DNA of 64,000 nucleotides from Coptis chinensis. Lineage: Eukaryota; Streptophyta; Magnoliopsida; Ranunculales; Ranunculaceae. The stretch lies in assembly GCA_015680905.1 (NCBI GenBank), contig CM027378.1, positions 83,729,501 through 83,793,500 on the forward strand, read 5' to 3'. The notes under the pieces are model-generated. The model made no database searches and had not been told where the DNA came from. It worked only from the letters and a program-made list of their open reading frames with translations. Made by a program: the position numbers and the translations under genes. Positions 33,027 to 44,420 of the stretch are shown here, piece after piece (within the stretch, counting starts at the first letter, position 1; each line of letters opens with the position of its first letter).

Positions 33027-35272
33027 TGTCGACAACGACTTTTGAGAACTCCTACTCTTCCCGATCTACCGAGGTGGCCTCTCCACCTCCTGTGGTTGCT
33101 ACTGGGGACCCGTCCACATCTGGACAATTCATCCCCCCGTTGCCGCCCCCGTCCCGATATCGTAGACCTAATTTAGGTGTGATTAGGGCTGCCTATAGAA
33201 TCCCTGCTGACATCATTATAGAGCATGTGTCATCTGTCACCCACTACCCGCATTTAGTTCCCCTGTGGCCGGGGTATCTTGTAGTCTCTGTAGGCCAAAT
33301 TGTCGCCGGACTGCGGCTTCCACTCACCTTATTAGACGTTGAAGTGTGTAATTACTTCAACATCCCTCCCTAGCAAGGCATTGGAAACTTCTGGAGGCTG
33401 ATGTATGCCGCGAACTACTACAATAGATCTGGTGATCCCAAACTGACATACCGCGATATGGTCTCCCACTACTTCATAAAGACAACCACCAAGGACGTTA
33501 GTGTGGGGTATCAATCCTTTTGTGTCCGCCCTAAAAAGAAATCATTTTTACTCCGCATCACCACCTCCGATAAACAATGGCATCACTATCCGATGTATGT
33601 CTCCGGAAATTTCTTGTCCGCGGACCTCCCATCCGGGTTGACACTTAACCATCTTGCCTTCCAATCCAGTGGTAAGTCTCACTATAGCCTCTGTCTCTTC
33701 TTGCATTTAATCTGCACTACTAACATTTTCCCAGTTGTCTTTCTTTGCAGGTTGGCGGCCTGATTCCAAATCTCGAATTTACTCAGGGACCATCTGTCCC
33801 ATTTTTTAAAGACTCCGCGGTCTCGGTCCAACTCAAGCTACCCTTTTGCACCTCCATCCCACCACAGGCACCCCTCTGTTAGAGGCCCCGTCCCTTCACA
33901 ACTTTGCGGGCTTTTCCACTCCCTTTTACCGTCCGCCTCCCCCCAAAGAAAGAAAACCACGAGCTTCGCCTCCTTCCAAAAAGCGTTCTAGACACCATAC
34001 TTCCCGCCGCCACCCACTTCGCGACTCCTCTCACTCTCACACTACCCTTGCATCCAGTGAAGCCATTTCCCCCTTCGCTCTAGAAAACCTTCCCTCCTAC
34101 AAGTCCATTTCCACCTGGGAAGATTAGTATACTCCTCCACTCTCTCCCTTCGCAGACATGGATGTCACGAAAATGAAGCTGTTTGACAGTGATGAGGATG
34201 ATGATGAAGTGATGGAAATCTCTCCCACCGCGGTGGGTAATCCGGCTGATAGGCCGCCAAGTAAGCGACTGAGGACCACTGTGTCTGAGGAACCTCCTCC
34301 TATCGTCCGAGCCGCTGCACCTAAGGCCCCTGCTGAGCTTGCCTGCCGGCCAGGTAAGGAAACAACCCTCCCCTCTAACTGAGATATTGCCCTAGCAGTG
34401 TTTGCCCCAACTTTTAAGGTGCGCAACCGTAAAGTGAATGTCACGGACTTGGCTCTCAAAAATCCTGCTGTGGCCTCCTCTCTCTTCTACGGTTCCCATC
34501 TGCCGAAAGATATGGCCTACGCAGAAGGTGACACCTTTGATCTCCATCGTACTTCGCTATACACTATCTGGGAGAAGGTACCCTCTTTTATCCCCGCCCT
34601 GCTTGTTCCTCCCTCTTTCATTTCTGACTTGTTGTCCTTCTTGCTTTTAGATGAGCCTTGACATCTCCTACATGATCCGCAATTTCTTCAGCGCTCGGGC
34701 CAAGGTGGATTCTCTGGAGAAGGAATCCAGCAGTCCCAATGGCCTGAGAGCTAGCCACTTGTGCCCGACTCCAACTGGAGTTAGAAGCCGCGGACCTAGC
34801 CAAAACCCAAGCCTAGGATGAATTGAAGACTACGGAGACCAACCACCAGCTATATATGGATACGGTCAATGAACACTTAAGTCACCAGCGTACAACCTTC
34901 CTCCAGCAGCACCAATCTACTCTGGACGCTCTTGCTCTGCAGCATCAAGAAAATACTGCGGCACTTTTAGAGCAGCACAAGGCGGATATGGTCACTCTCC
35001 AAAGCCGCTTCAAAGCTCTGGCAAACAAAAGGGTGGCCAAGAAACTTCAAGAAGAACACGATCGGCTTCTCAAGGAGGGACGCCTCCTACTCGATAAGTC
35101 GTCCACCCCTGCTGAAGTGGCTACGGAAGAGAACTCTGAAGATGCTGCGATAACTGAGGTGCTAAATGAAGTAGAGGAGCACCCTGAAGATGCTGCGGAG
35201 GACATCATCCCTAAAACAGCAACTACTACTGCAGACACACCCTCTACAGAGCCCCCCTCCAACACACTCTGA
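33027..35272 (+). pseudogene. Antisense gene of Tat element B (three exons, Transposase_28-like)
   Basis: Exons are 33027-33671, 33751-34577 and 34651-35272, with GT-AG introns of 79 and 73 bp at the same codons as in element A. About 698 codons start MSTTTFENSYSSRSTEV. Exon 1 carries YRIPADIIIEHVSSVTHYP, VGQIVAGLRLPLTLLDVEV, NYFNIPP and LMYAANYYNRSGDPKLTYR. Exon 2 is Pro-rich with a basic segment and the acidic block KMKLFDSDEDDDEVMEI, then VASSLFYGSHLPKDMAY. Exon 3 is an extended coiled coil (residue pattern RVAKKLQEEHDRLLKEGRLL) with an acidic C-terminus. Stops near 33372, 33808, 34126 and 34380 and a frameshift near 34730 disable it. The acidic and basic patches suggest nucleic acid or nuclear work, but the function is unknown. 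Confidence 0.78.
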
Positions 35273-35629
35273 ACTCGTGGTTATGGTTTTTGAATCTGGA
35301 AGAAACTTTGTCTCTTGTTGGCCTTTGAAAGTCTCATGTTGTTGATGTTTTGTATGCCATTGCTTTTGGGCATGTATTTGACACTATGGATATTTTCTTT
35401 CTTTCCCTATGCTTCAGTTGCATATTTTATTGTTCCTATTTTTGTGTAACCAAATATTAATCCCTCTTGGAATCTGTATGCTCTTTCTCTCTTGCACAAT
35501 AGTTTGAGATATAATCTCCTTCATATTTCGTTCTTGCTTCCCCAATTGTCTCTCTCATCGTTAACTGGTGTAAATCCATGCTCAATGCATTTTCTTCCTA
35601 GGCAGCCCACTATGGCAACTCTTTTGGCT

Positions 35630-36070
35630 CATAAATCAGTTTGGGGGCAACTCACTTTGTCCCTAAGTTTGATTCGGACATGATGTCCACGAAGGACTTG
35701 TCCCCCCGCTGTCTCTCTGAGACTGATGAACCTGCTGGGGGCAACACCTTGCCCCTAAGTTTGATTCGGACGTGCTGTCCGCGAAGGGCTCCTCCCCCCC
35801 CCCCCCCTCCCGTTATCCCTCTGAGGTTAATGAGCCTATTGGGGGGCAACCCTCTTTGCCCCTAAATTTGATTCGACCTTTACGTGCGAAGGGCGACCCT
35901 CATTGTCTCACTGAGGTTGATGAGCCTATTAGAGGCAATTCCCCTTGCCCCTATGTTTGATTCGGACGTGCTATCTATGAAGGGCTCCTCCCCACTATCT
36001 CTCTAAGGCTAATGAGCCTGCTGGAGGGCAACTCTCTTTGCCCCTAAGTTTGATTCGCCTTCTCAATTTC
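35630..36070. repeat. Tandem repeat spacer between antisense gene and integrase of B
   Basis: About five units of 80-110 bp each contain GGGGGCAAC...TTGCCCCTAAGTTTGATTCG and a CGTGC-GTCC-CGAAGGGCTC part (starts near 35641, 35738, 35841, 35933 and 36023). A run of C sits near 35791-35806. The same theme, including TTGCCCCCATGTTTGATTCG, is seen at 59580-59605 in the right-hand cluster. Confidence 0.7.
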
Positions 36071-36257
36071 TCAAAAGTGTCATTGTATTATATATTTGCA
36101 AACAGCCTAAGTCCCTTGCCCCGGACTGGTGTTACATTTAAACATAAAACTTTTTCAACATTCTTACATTCCAAGGCCTCTCTATCAGCTTCCTTTCCAT
36201 GGTCCGTAACTTGTAGGTGTCAGCCCCTCCGACATCCACCACCGTGTAGGGTCCCTC

Positions 36258-37330
36258 CTAATTTGGTCCCATCTTTATGTCATTTACTTTCTTGGTGCTT
36301 GGAGTCACTCTGCGGAGTACAAAGTCTCCCACTTGAAATTGTCGCGGCTTCAGCCTCTTGTTGTACTGCCTTTGCAGGCGTCGGTGATACTCCTCTAATC
36401 TGACTCGTGTCGTGTCCCTCCTTTCCTCAGCCAAGTTCAAGTCTTTAGACAGTATGCCCCAATTCAAACCCCCTTCGACAGCCTTAGTGCGGGTCATGGA
36501 TGCCACCATCTTTGATGGGATCACTGCCTCTATGTCGTATGCTAACGAGAAAGGAGTCTCTCTAGTGGAGGTTCGCGGTGTGGTACGGTAAGCCCAGAGC
36601 ACATGACTCAATTCATCGGCCCACGCCCCTTTTCTATCTTCTAACTTTCATTTGAGGTTGTTCATTATGGTCTTGTTAAATGATTCGGCCTGTCAATTCC
36701 CCTCAGGATTATAGGGAGCTGAGAACCCCTGTTTCACATTATAAGCCTACAAAAACTCTTTCACTTTTGACCATGAACTGTGTTCCATTGTCCGCTATGA
36801 TGGAATGTGGGAATCCAAACCTGGATATGATGTTTTCCCATAAAAATTTAATCACTTGCTCCTCCTTCACCTGATGCAAAGCCACAGCCTCTATCCATTT
36901 GGTAAAATAATATGTAGCGGCTAGCATGTATCTCCTCTTACCGCTGGCCATTGGCAGCGGACCCACAATATCCATGGCCCACATGGTAAACAGCCACAGA
37001 CTTGATACATTGTGCAGCGACTCTACTGGTGCAAATATTAACTGAGAAAACCTCTAGCATTTTCCACATCTTTTAGCAAACTCTACCGCGTCTCTTTTCA
37101 TATGAGGCCAAAAGTAACCCTGCGTCAGCAACCGATGTGCTGTGGTTCTTCCTACCGAATGGCTCCCACAGTCCCCTGCATGTAATTCTGCCAGTACTTC
37201 TTGCGCCAGGCTCGGCCCTAGGCACCTCAGCAGCGGTCCATCGAAATTCTTTATGTACACCTCCCCCTCTACCAGAGTGTATCTTTGCGAAGTTTGTTAC
37301 AACCTTCTTCTCTTTTTCTTATCAATCACC
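36258..37330 (-). pseudogene. Integrase of Tat element B
   Basis: The zinc-binding part is at 37054-37260 (LHAGDCGSHSVGRTTAHRLL, KRCGKC). The core at 36739-36984 has MWAMDIVGPLPMASGKRRYM, WIEAVALHQVKEEQV and IIADNGTQF. The Glu-containing block (about 36680-36720) is interrupted by a stop just before QAES. The C-terminal part at 36258-36611 has VLWAYRTTPRTSTRETPF, RLEEYHRRLQRQYNKRL and FQVGDFVLRRV. All catalytic acids are still visible, but at least three frame breaks occur. Confidence 0.83.
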
Positions 37331-37371
37331 TCTCCTTCGGATAGAAAGTGCTTAATAGGGTCCATCCATCC

Positions 37372-37870
37372 TCATATCCCTTCCACGGTCTGATATATTT
37401 CCACCACCCTCTTAATTCTCGGTTTCTCCAACCTCCTTACTTTTATGGTTCTCTCTTCTGACCCTGGTATTACAGCTGCGACATAAGCCAGGGCATCCGT
37501 AAGTCTGTTCTCACCACGACCCAAATGAATGAACCCGATCTTTTTGAACTTCGCTGCTCTGTTGTGCACAATTTCCAAATACCTCGATATTCGCTCGCAT
37601 TTAGCAACAAAACCTCCATTTGCCTGACACACCACCAAGTTTGAGTCTGAGTCCACCGTCAACTCGTCCACTCCCAAATCCTTTGCCATTCCTAATCCCG
37701 CTATCACTGCCTTATATTCTTACTCATTATTGGTTGCTGCGCGCGAACCCCAACTTCATTGACAACTCAATCCTGTCATTATCTAGAGTAACCACTACTA
37801 CGCCTATTCCACTGCATGTGTCTATGGCCGAACCGTCCGCGAACACTCTCCATCCATTCCGTTTATCCCA
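37372..37870 (-). pseudogene. Second, archaeal-type RNase H of Tat element B
   Basis: The segment starts with WRVFADGSAIDTCSGIGVVV (near 37850) and continues in frame 37372-37707 with LTVDSDSNLVVCQANGGF and NRLTDALAYVAAVIPG. The expected DADAL-type Asp reads TDAL here. A frame change between 37727 and 37707 separates the halves. Confidence 0.78.
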
Positions 37871-38450
37871 TGGATCTAGCAAGTCTAGTTCCCCCTCATA
37901 TTCAGGCTCCATGACCATCTTCTCCCCCCACGTAGGATCCTCCGCTGGGAACCCTGCCAAAAACTCAGCCACTGCCTGTGCTTTTTCCGCAGTCCTTATT
38001 TGATATTGAACTTCATAATAACTCAACATCACTGCCCATTTTAGCATTCTTCCGGACTTCTCTGTTTTCAGTGCTTGCTTGAGGGGCATATTTGTCACCA
38101 CCACTACCGAATGTGCTTCAAAGTAATATTTCAACTTCAATGCTGAGAATATAATTACCAAAGCATACTTCTCCACTCTACTGTACCGGGTCTCCGCATC
38201 CAACAAGGTTTTACTTTAGAAGTATACCGGTTTTTCAACCTTATCAACCACTCAGACGAGGACTGAACTTACTGCATACTCTGTAACCCCCAAGTATAGG
38301 TACAACCTCTCTCCCTGTTCTGGCCGCGACAGCAAAGGTGTCTTGCCCAAATAACCCTTAAGTTCTTGAAACGCTTCCTCGCACTCTGCAGTCCAAACGA
38401 AGCCCAGCGTACTCCTTAATAATTGATAAAGCGGCCTAGCTACACATATC
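37871..38450 (-). pseudogene. First RNase H of Tat element B
   Basis: The longest piece, within 37727-38206, reads LDAETRYSRVEKYALVIIF, FEAHSVVVVTNMPLKQAL, MLKWAVMLSYYEVQYQIR and AQAVAEFLAGFPAEDPTWG. Upstream (38210-38450), the part matching LYLGVMEYA...VYFKS of element A is broken by stops. It follows RT directly, as in other Ty3 elements. Confidence 0.78.
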
Positions 38451-39330
38451 TAACAACTTAGAAATGAATCGGTTCAATGCCGCGACTCTTCCCGCTAGCC
38501 GGTCTACTTCTTTAATATTCTGCGGCAACGACATCTCTATCAGTGCTCGTATTTGCTCGGGATTGGCTTATATTCCTCGATGAGTCACAATGTATCCCAG
38601 AAACTTTCCTATGGTCACCCCAAATGTGCACTTTTCTAGATTGAGCTTTAAATTGTGTGATCACAGTATGCTAAATGTCTCCCTCAGGCCCTCTAAGTGC
38701 TCTTCTTCCGACATACTTTTTTCCACCATTTCATCTATATATATTTCGATTCCCTTTCGGATCTTGCTCTTGAACATTTTCTCTCCCAGCCGCTGGAAAG
38801 TGGCCCCGACATTCTTCAAACCGAACGGCATCCTCGTATAACAATATGTACCTCCTTCCACTATGAATGACGTCTTCTCCTAATCCAGTTCATACATCGC
38901 GACCTGGTTATACCCCATTGACGCGTCCATGAATGAGAATATTTTGAATCCCGCCGTTCGGTCCACTAGCTCATCCACTCGCGGCATAGGATAGCTGTCT
39001 TTAGCGCATTTTGAGTTGACATCTGTGAAATCGACGCACATACGTACCTTACCATTCTTTTTTGGTATCGCGATGATGTTGGACAACCAATCTGTGAACT
39101 CCACTTCTCGTATTATTCCTGCTCCTTTTAACCTTGCAACCTCCTCGCGGATTCCCTCTGCATACTTCGGCCTAACGCTTTGCAACTTTTTTCTCACTAG
39201 CTTAGCATTTTCCCTCATGTGCAAACGATGACATGCAAAATCTGGGTTTAATCCGGTGATATCCTCTATTATCCAAGCAAAGACATCTTTATTATCAGAG
39301 AGGAACTGTATCAGTTGTTCTTCCACTCCT
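38451..39330 (-). pseudogene. Reverse transcriptase of Tat element B
   Basis: Frame 38880-39326 starts MEEQLIQFLSDNKDVFAW and holds LKGAGIIREVEFTDWLSN, IAIPKKNGKVRMCVDFTD and FMDASMGYNQVAM. A stop at about 38879 divides it from 38661-38861 (EGGTYCYTRMPFGLKNVG, ATFQRLGEKMF). The active site reads YIDEM, so the second catalytic Asp is Glu. The thumb region near 38560-38650 is out of frame. Confidence 0.85.
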
Positions 39331-39463
39331 CAGGCAAACTGGACCCTACTGAAGTAAACTTCTCTTCCTCCCCCATCCCCAAATTTACTATCTCAACCTC
39401 ATCAAGAGTCTTCGGTGCCGCCGTCATCTCCGCCTCCCCCTCCGCAGAGGCATACTGTAATTG

Positions 39464-40150
39464 CTATGCCTGCCTTTTCCTAGGGTTCGATGTCTCTCCC
39501 TCATCCCCTCGAATCAACCTCTTCACTGTCTCCTGATGACTATTCCTCGCCATCACCTGATCACCGCGAACCTCATACATCTCTGTCAGGGTGGGAAATC
39601 GGATCACTTGGAAGTAAGTGGATGGTACTGCTTTCATCTCGTGAATCCACCGCCTTCCTAGAATGGCATTGTACTGTGAATTGGCATCCACCACCTTGAA
39701 TCGAGAGAACACTGTCACCAGTCCCGTTGTCACCGGGAGCAAGAGTTCTCCTAAAGGCTCAGTCATGCTTCCATTGAAACCATACAAATTAGTCTGCGAT
39801 GGTCTCAACTGCTTCCTGTCAATCTTCATCTCCTCCATTGTCCCTCTGAACAACAAATCCACAGCACTGTTGCAATCAACTAGTACCCTTTTCACCATGT
39901 AGTTACCCATTGCCACTGTGATTACCAACGCTTTCTCATGCGGGGAGTCAACCTCCTTTAAGTTCGCCTCAATAAACACTATGCTCCCCCTTTCAGCCGC
40001 AGACCATGGGGCTGGCCGCGAGTGTCCTGATATTTCATTGACTTGTTGTATGCTCACAATTTGTCTTATCCTATCTCGGTGGGCATTGTGACTCAAAATC
40101 TCCCCGCTGAAAATAACATTGATTGTCCCCAATATCCTCCCCTGATCTAG
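39464..40150 (-). pseudogene. Aspartic protease region of Tat element B
   Basis: An open frame continues from the zinc-knuckle part of gag (frame 39464-40342) through ILGTINVIFSGEILSHNAHR, VITVAMGNYMVKR and the active site VLVDCNSAVDLLF, in which the Gly of the usual DxGS motif is Asn. It then reads MTEPLGELLLPVTTG and ILGRRWIHEMKAVPSTYF, ending NPRKRQA at 39464. This copy has no MITE and served as the empty-site reference for element A. Confidence 0.85.
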
Positions 40151-41510
40151 TACCTGCTCCTCTTTCCCTTTCCCTGTTGTAAACTTCTTCAGTAACCCCT
40201 TCCCTATCATCCTCTGTACTAACCACTTAAGTGCGTAGCATTCATTCGTCTCATGGTTCTGTATCTGATGGTAAGCACAATAAGGCTTACCTGGTATTTC
40301 ATCTGGTTTGTTTCGCGGCCGCGGCCCCTCATAGCCTTGCACATTCTAAATCAGCAACAATATTTCACTCAGCGGCCGGTTCAACGGTGTTGGTTCTAGT
40401 TCCCGATAAGGTTTTCTCTCCCTATACTCCTTTCTGACTTCGTTTCTCTCCCTCTCGGGCCGCAAAGAGTATCCCCGATACCCACTACTTCCCTTGTCTG
40501 ATGCTTCGTATCTTTCGCGATCCTCGCTTCTTTCCAATGACAACATGACCTTCCCCGGCCTCTTCACCTCCTTCTGTATAGTGTCTTCATATCTTATATA
40601 TTTCTCCACCCTCGGATATAAATCTTGTAATATCGCGATCTCGTTCTTGGCCACAGACTCGTGTACCTTAGTTCCCGGGCGTAACCCTCTTTCAAACGCA
40701 ATCACCACGGTTCTTTCATCCAAGTTTTCCACCTTCAGCGTCTCCGCCTTGAAGACATAAGAAGTCTCTCACCGACTCCGCGGATCTCTGTCTTACGTTG
40801 AACAGAGCCGCGATATCTACTACCTACTTTTTCTGGTATATGAAGTGGTCCACAAAAGCTTGCTCTAACTCTTGAAAATTGTTTATACTCTTCGACAGCA
40901 ACTGGTAATACCAGTCGGAAGCTCCCCCCTTTAAGCTTACGGGGAACATCATACATCGCAGTCCATCATATCTAGGTTCTTGCCACAACGACATCTGTTG
41001 TCGGAAATGGTGGATGTGATATGTCGGATCTCCCTTCCCGTCATACCTCTCAAATCTAGGCTGATTGAACCGCTTTGGGACCTCAGACTTCCAGATTACG
41101 TCCGCTAATGGGTTGCGGTTCAGCCCCGCCACCACCTGGTTCGCCGCTCCACTTATGCCTTTAGCTTGCTCCAGATTCGCTTTTAGGTCACTAGCTATCA
41201 TTTCCCTCACTTGCTCCCTCATGAGTCCAAGTAACACATTGTCCGCCAAGTTGGGCCTCCCCTCCTCTTTCTCCGACTCAAACGCCTCTCTCTCTGACTC
41301 CTCTATGGTTTCCTTCTCCCTCTGAAGCCCGTCGTTTTCTTCCCTCAACCTCGCTATTTCCTCATGTAATAGTCGTGTTCCCTCCGACACCAACGCGGTG
41401 GTCTCTTCTCCGCCTTGCTCTCCCCTATCACTCCTCACTGACTCCCCCTCCTCCTCTGCAACCACCACCTTCCTTAGCCTTCCTACTCCTCTCTTCACTC
41501 TTGTGGCCAT
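40151..41510 (-). pseudogene. Gag of Tat element B
   Basis: The start at 41510 (MATRVKRGVGRLRKV) lies just after the primer site. A charged coiled coil (LLHEEIARLREENDGLQREK) is followed by KRFNQPRFERYDGKGDPTY, LKGGASDWYYQL and FVDHFIYQKK in frame 40824-41510. A stop at about 40823 and a frameshift near 40750 precede frame 40346-40732 (ERGLRPGTKVHESVAKNEI, YPRVEKYIRYEDT). A stop at about 40345 separates the part with the CAYHQ-NHETNECYALK knuckle. Confidence 0.85.
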
Positions 41511-41533
41511 TTCTCCAGTTGTCTAGATCTCGT

Positions 41534-41551
41534 TCCCCACAGATGGCGCCA
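41534..41551 (-). promoter_or_regulatory. Primer binding site of Tat element B
   Basis: TGGCGCCATCTGTGGGG on the minus strand follows the LTR end ACAACA by two bases. It differs by one or two bases from the sites of the other Tat-type LTRs in this window. Confidence 0.8.
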
Positions 41552-41553
41552 TA

Positions 41554-41909
41554 TGTTGTACCTCTAATATCACACTCACTATCTCTTTTTTCTTTCCTAG
41601 GTCTAGCCTCCCTAGTTTTCTTTCTCCGTCCTCCCTTTTTCACTCTCTTTCACTGTTCTTTTTATACACCCTTGTCTCTCATCGCAGCCGTCCACCTGTC
41701 CTTTCATCCCTCGCTCCCCTTTCTGCCATGTGTAGGGTACCTGCTGTGCACCCATGTGACCGCGGTCTGCTACTGTACTCACGAGTTCCCCACATATCTT
41801 GTTTCGGGTCCATCCCCATGTCGATCCCCTACTCCTCGGTTCCCGCTACCTTGGCTCGCATCAGGTCGCATTACCACTCATCCTTTATATCGCAGATCCT
41901 ACCACTACA
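41554..41909 (-). mobile_element. 5' LTR of Tat element B (356 bp)
   Basis: Minus strand from TGTAGTGGTAGGATCT... (its last bases read ACCACTACA on plus) to ...GTACAACA. A TATA box TGTATAAAAAG lies on the minus strand at 41658-41668. Confidence 0.92.
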
Positions 41910-41955
41910 AATACTTTTTGACTGTTATTGTATATTTGTATGGCATAATTCATTT

Positions 41956-42149
41956 AGTTAATAGGGTTAGTTAGACTTACCCCATTAATAGTTGCAATTA
42001 GTGTTACCCCCCATTTTCAAAAATATTAGTGATACCCTCCAACGGCTACGAGATGAATTATTTTTTTTCAGATGGAGAAATCTGACCGTTGGATCTTACA
42101 AATGGGGGGGGGGGGGGTATCGGGGTAAGTCTATCTAACCCTAGTTAAT
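41956..42149. mobile_element. Small MITE (180 bp) with 7 bp duplication
   Basis: The insert spans 41963-42142. Its inverted ends read AGGGTTAGTTAGACTTACCC and, inward from the right, AGGGTTAGATAGACTTACCC. It is flanked by AGTTAAT at 41956-41962 and 42143-42149. It contains inner inverted CCAACGG/CCGTTGG and a run of 14 or so G near 42104-42117. No ORF. The superfamily is not certain. Confidence 0.8.
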
Positions 42150-42568
42150 ATTAACTCTGTAGATGTTTACTTGCTTAGTAATAACTTGAGTTATATAATG
42201 CTTAATTATTTTTTGATGTAACAACAAATGTATGTACTCTATTAGTTCTTTTTGTCTCTCAGCACCCTTATCAAATCCGCTACATCCCTCATTGATAATA
42301 TGATTATTTTATGCGATTACCATCTGAATCAGCAACGAGGCTCACACAAGTAGTAGCAACTAGCAACAGAGTAGACTTGAGTCACAAACCACTGATAAAC
42401 ACACCGGGGTCCAAGTGCACTAGGGCAAAAAAGTTTCAATTCCCCTATGTAAATCAATACATCATATTTATATGCATGATAAAAGCAGCTCCAAGGCTAC
42501 TCGATTTCCTTCTCCAGTTGTTTGATACAATTCACTGTCTAACAATGCTTTGGGGATTTTGAATTTAG
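42150..42568. other. Spacer before the polygalacturonase pseudogene
   Basis: No gene is recognised. The end (42555-42568) serves as the intron end, TTTAG, before the first readable polygalacturonase exon; earlier exons with the signal peptide were not found. Confidence 0.35.
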
Positions 42569-43727
42569 GCCTTCACATCGGCTTGGAAAGCAGCGTGTAA
42601 GTCTACTGGTGATGTGACTCTTTTGATACCTAAAGGCACATATTCAATCGGACCAATCTAATTTTTGGGGCCTTGCGAGAGTTTGAATTCCGTAACTATG
42701 CAAATGCAGGCAAGCTTTAACTCTCACATACAACCCTGCAATATCTTGATTTGTATAAATTGGATGATCTCATCCTATTCCAGTTTGACTAATTTGCTTG
42801 GAATCTGTAGGGTTTACTAAAGGCACCAAATGGCTTGAGGAGTTTTGGATCTTCGTCTGATTGGATTGAGTTTGGATGGGTGGAAGGCTTGACCTTGACA
42901 GGAGGTGGGACATTTGATGGTCAAGGTGCCTCATCTTGGCCCCTCAACAATTGCTCAACCAACAAAAACTGCAAACTTCTTCCAAGTGTAAGTATGCCGT
43001 AAATAAGAATTGATTCTTAAGTTTTTACCTAGAGAGAATTGGGAGAATGCCTCTTGAGCTACACATGACTATCGGTAAAATGAAACGTAGTTTGAACATG
43101 GTTTTATGTGAACAGCCTAAGAATATGCTCATAGCTTAAACTTCTTTGTTAATTTGGCGAGCTAATGGAAGAATCAGGCAGACATTAGACTGCTGGCAGC
43201 TTGGGTTTAGCTGCATATATACTAACTTGGTTGTCACACCCCGAATTTCGACAGAATTCGGAAAAACATTATTTGTCCCGACTCTTCGATCTCTCGAGGG
43301 TGTGACGACTCTCAACTCCCAAAACCCATAAGCGGTTTAAATATGCGGATAATAAAAACCAATAAATTTTTTAACTTAAACAAAAGTCTTCTTCATGACA
43401 AAGATTCACAAATAAGATTAGGTTACAACTCTCCTTTCAATAACTCTTTAATAAAATTTACAAATGAAAATACAAAAACATTGTCTAGACTGAAATTCTA
43501 TATCACCTCAAGGGAAAACAAAACAAATCTCGAGATGCAACGTTACGCAAAACCACAAGCAAAGAACCACTCTTCTTCAACACTAAACTGTCAAAACTTA
43601 TCAACTATGTTCATTGAATGAACACACCGATAAGCAAACATGCAAATCGGGTCAACATTATAAAAATGCTGGTGTGAGTAGCTCTAAAAACAACATATAC
43701 TTATACAAATATATACATAATCCATAC

Positions 43728-43915
43728 GGCAATTAGTTCCTCCACCGAGGCGCCTTAACTTTCAACGACTAATATAACATACTCAAATACAATAATTAGG
43801 GCAGGTAGTTCTTCCACTGAGGCGCCTTAACTTCCCACTAACCACACAACAAACTATACGCATCATAAATAAGGCATGTAGTTCCTCCATCGAGGCGCCT
43901 TAGGTTCTAACTAAA
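43728..43915. repeat. Tandem repeat inside the solo LTR (three units)
   Basis: Three units of about 70 bp contain GTTCYTCCAYYGAGGCGCCTTA, near 43735, 43808 and 43880. They are separated by AT-rich sequence. Confidence 0.7.
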
Positions 43916-44224
43916 CAAATAACCAACCAAACATATTACCATAATTAGATTATTTCAGGCTTTCTTTGTGTGTCCCTAAAATCACGTCGTATCTATGTCT
44001 TACCTAGTTTCCCTAGCTACCACAATCGCTACCCAATGCCGAACATGTACATCCACATGCCTCCCCTTATATAATGTACCACTCGCGGCGTAACCACCTC
44101 CCGAAGCGGGATGCGCGCGACACTGTAAATCCTCACACACGGAAGCCATTATATAAGTAATGCCCCTATTCAAAGATAAAATATCGCTGGCCCTCGCTTC
44201 AATATTTGCGAACGGAATAATCAA

Positions 44225-44420
44225 GCCACTATTCGGCTACGATTGCCCAACACATGGGTCAATCAACATCTCATATATATACAACATCTTATATATCAAC
44301 ATCTTATATATCAAGCCACTATTAAATACGATTGCCCAACACATGGGTCAATCAACATCTCATATATATACAACATCTTATATATCAACATCTTATATAT
44401 TAAATACGCCCACACAGGGC
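44225..44420. repeat. Two-copy tandem duplication (about 103 bp) inside the solo LTR
   Basis: The block GATTGCCCAACACATGGGTC... to TATATATCAA is present twice in a row (from about 44240 and about 44331), with nearly no differences. Such identity suggests a recent duplication within this LTR copy. Confidence 0.8.

Larger units (their letters stand above)
32153..41914 (-). mobile_element. Tat-lineage Ty3/gypsy element B, full length
   Basis: The element occupies 32158-41909 with LTRs of 355 and 356 bp. The flanks are AATAA (32153-32157) and AATAC (41910-41914), an imperfect target duplication. Gene order on the minus strand equals element A: gag, protease, RT, RNase H, second RNase H, integrase, repeat spacer, antisense gene (plus strand), polypurine tract. 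Proteins are clearly related to those of A, but the LTR interiors differ, so it is a sister family. It is inactivated by many stops and frameshifts. Confidence 0.92.
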
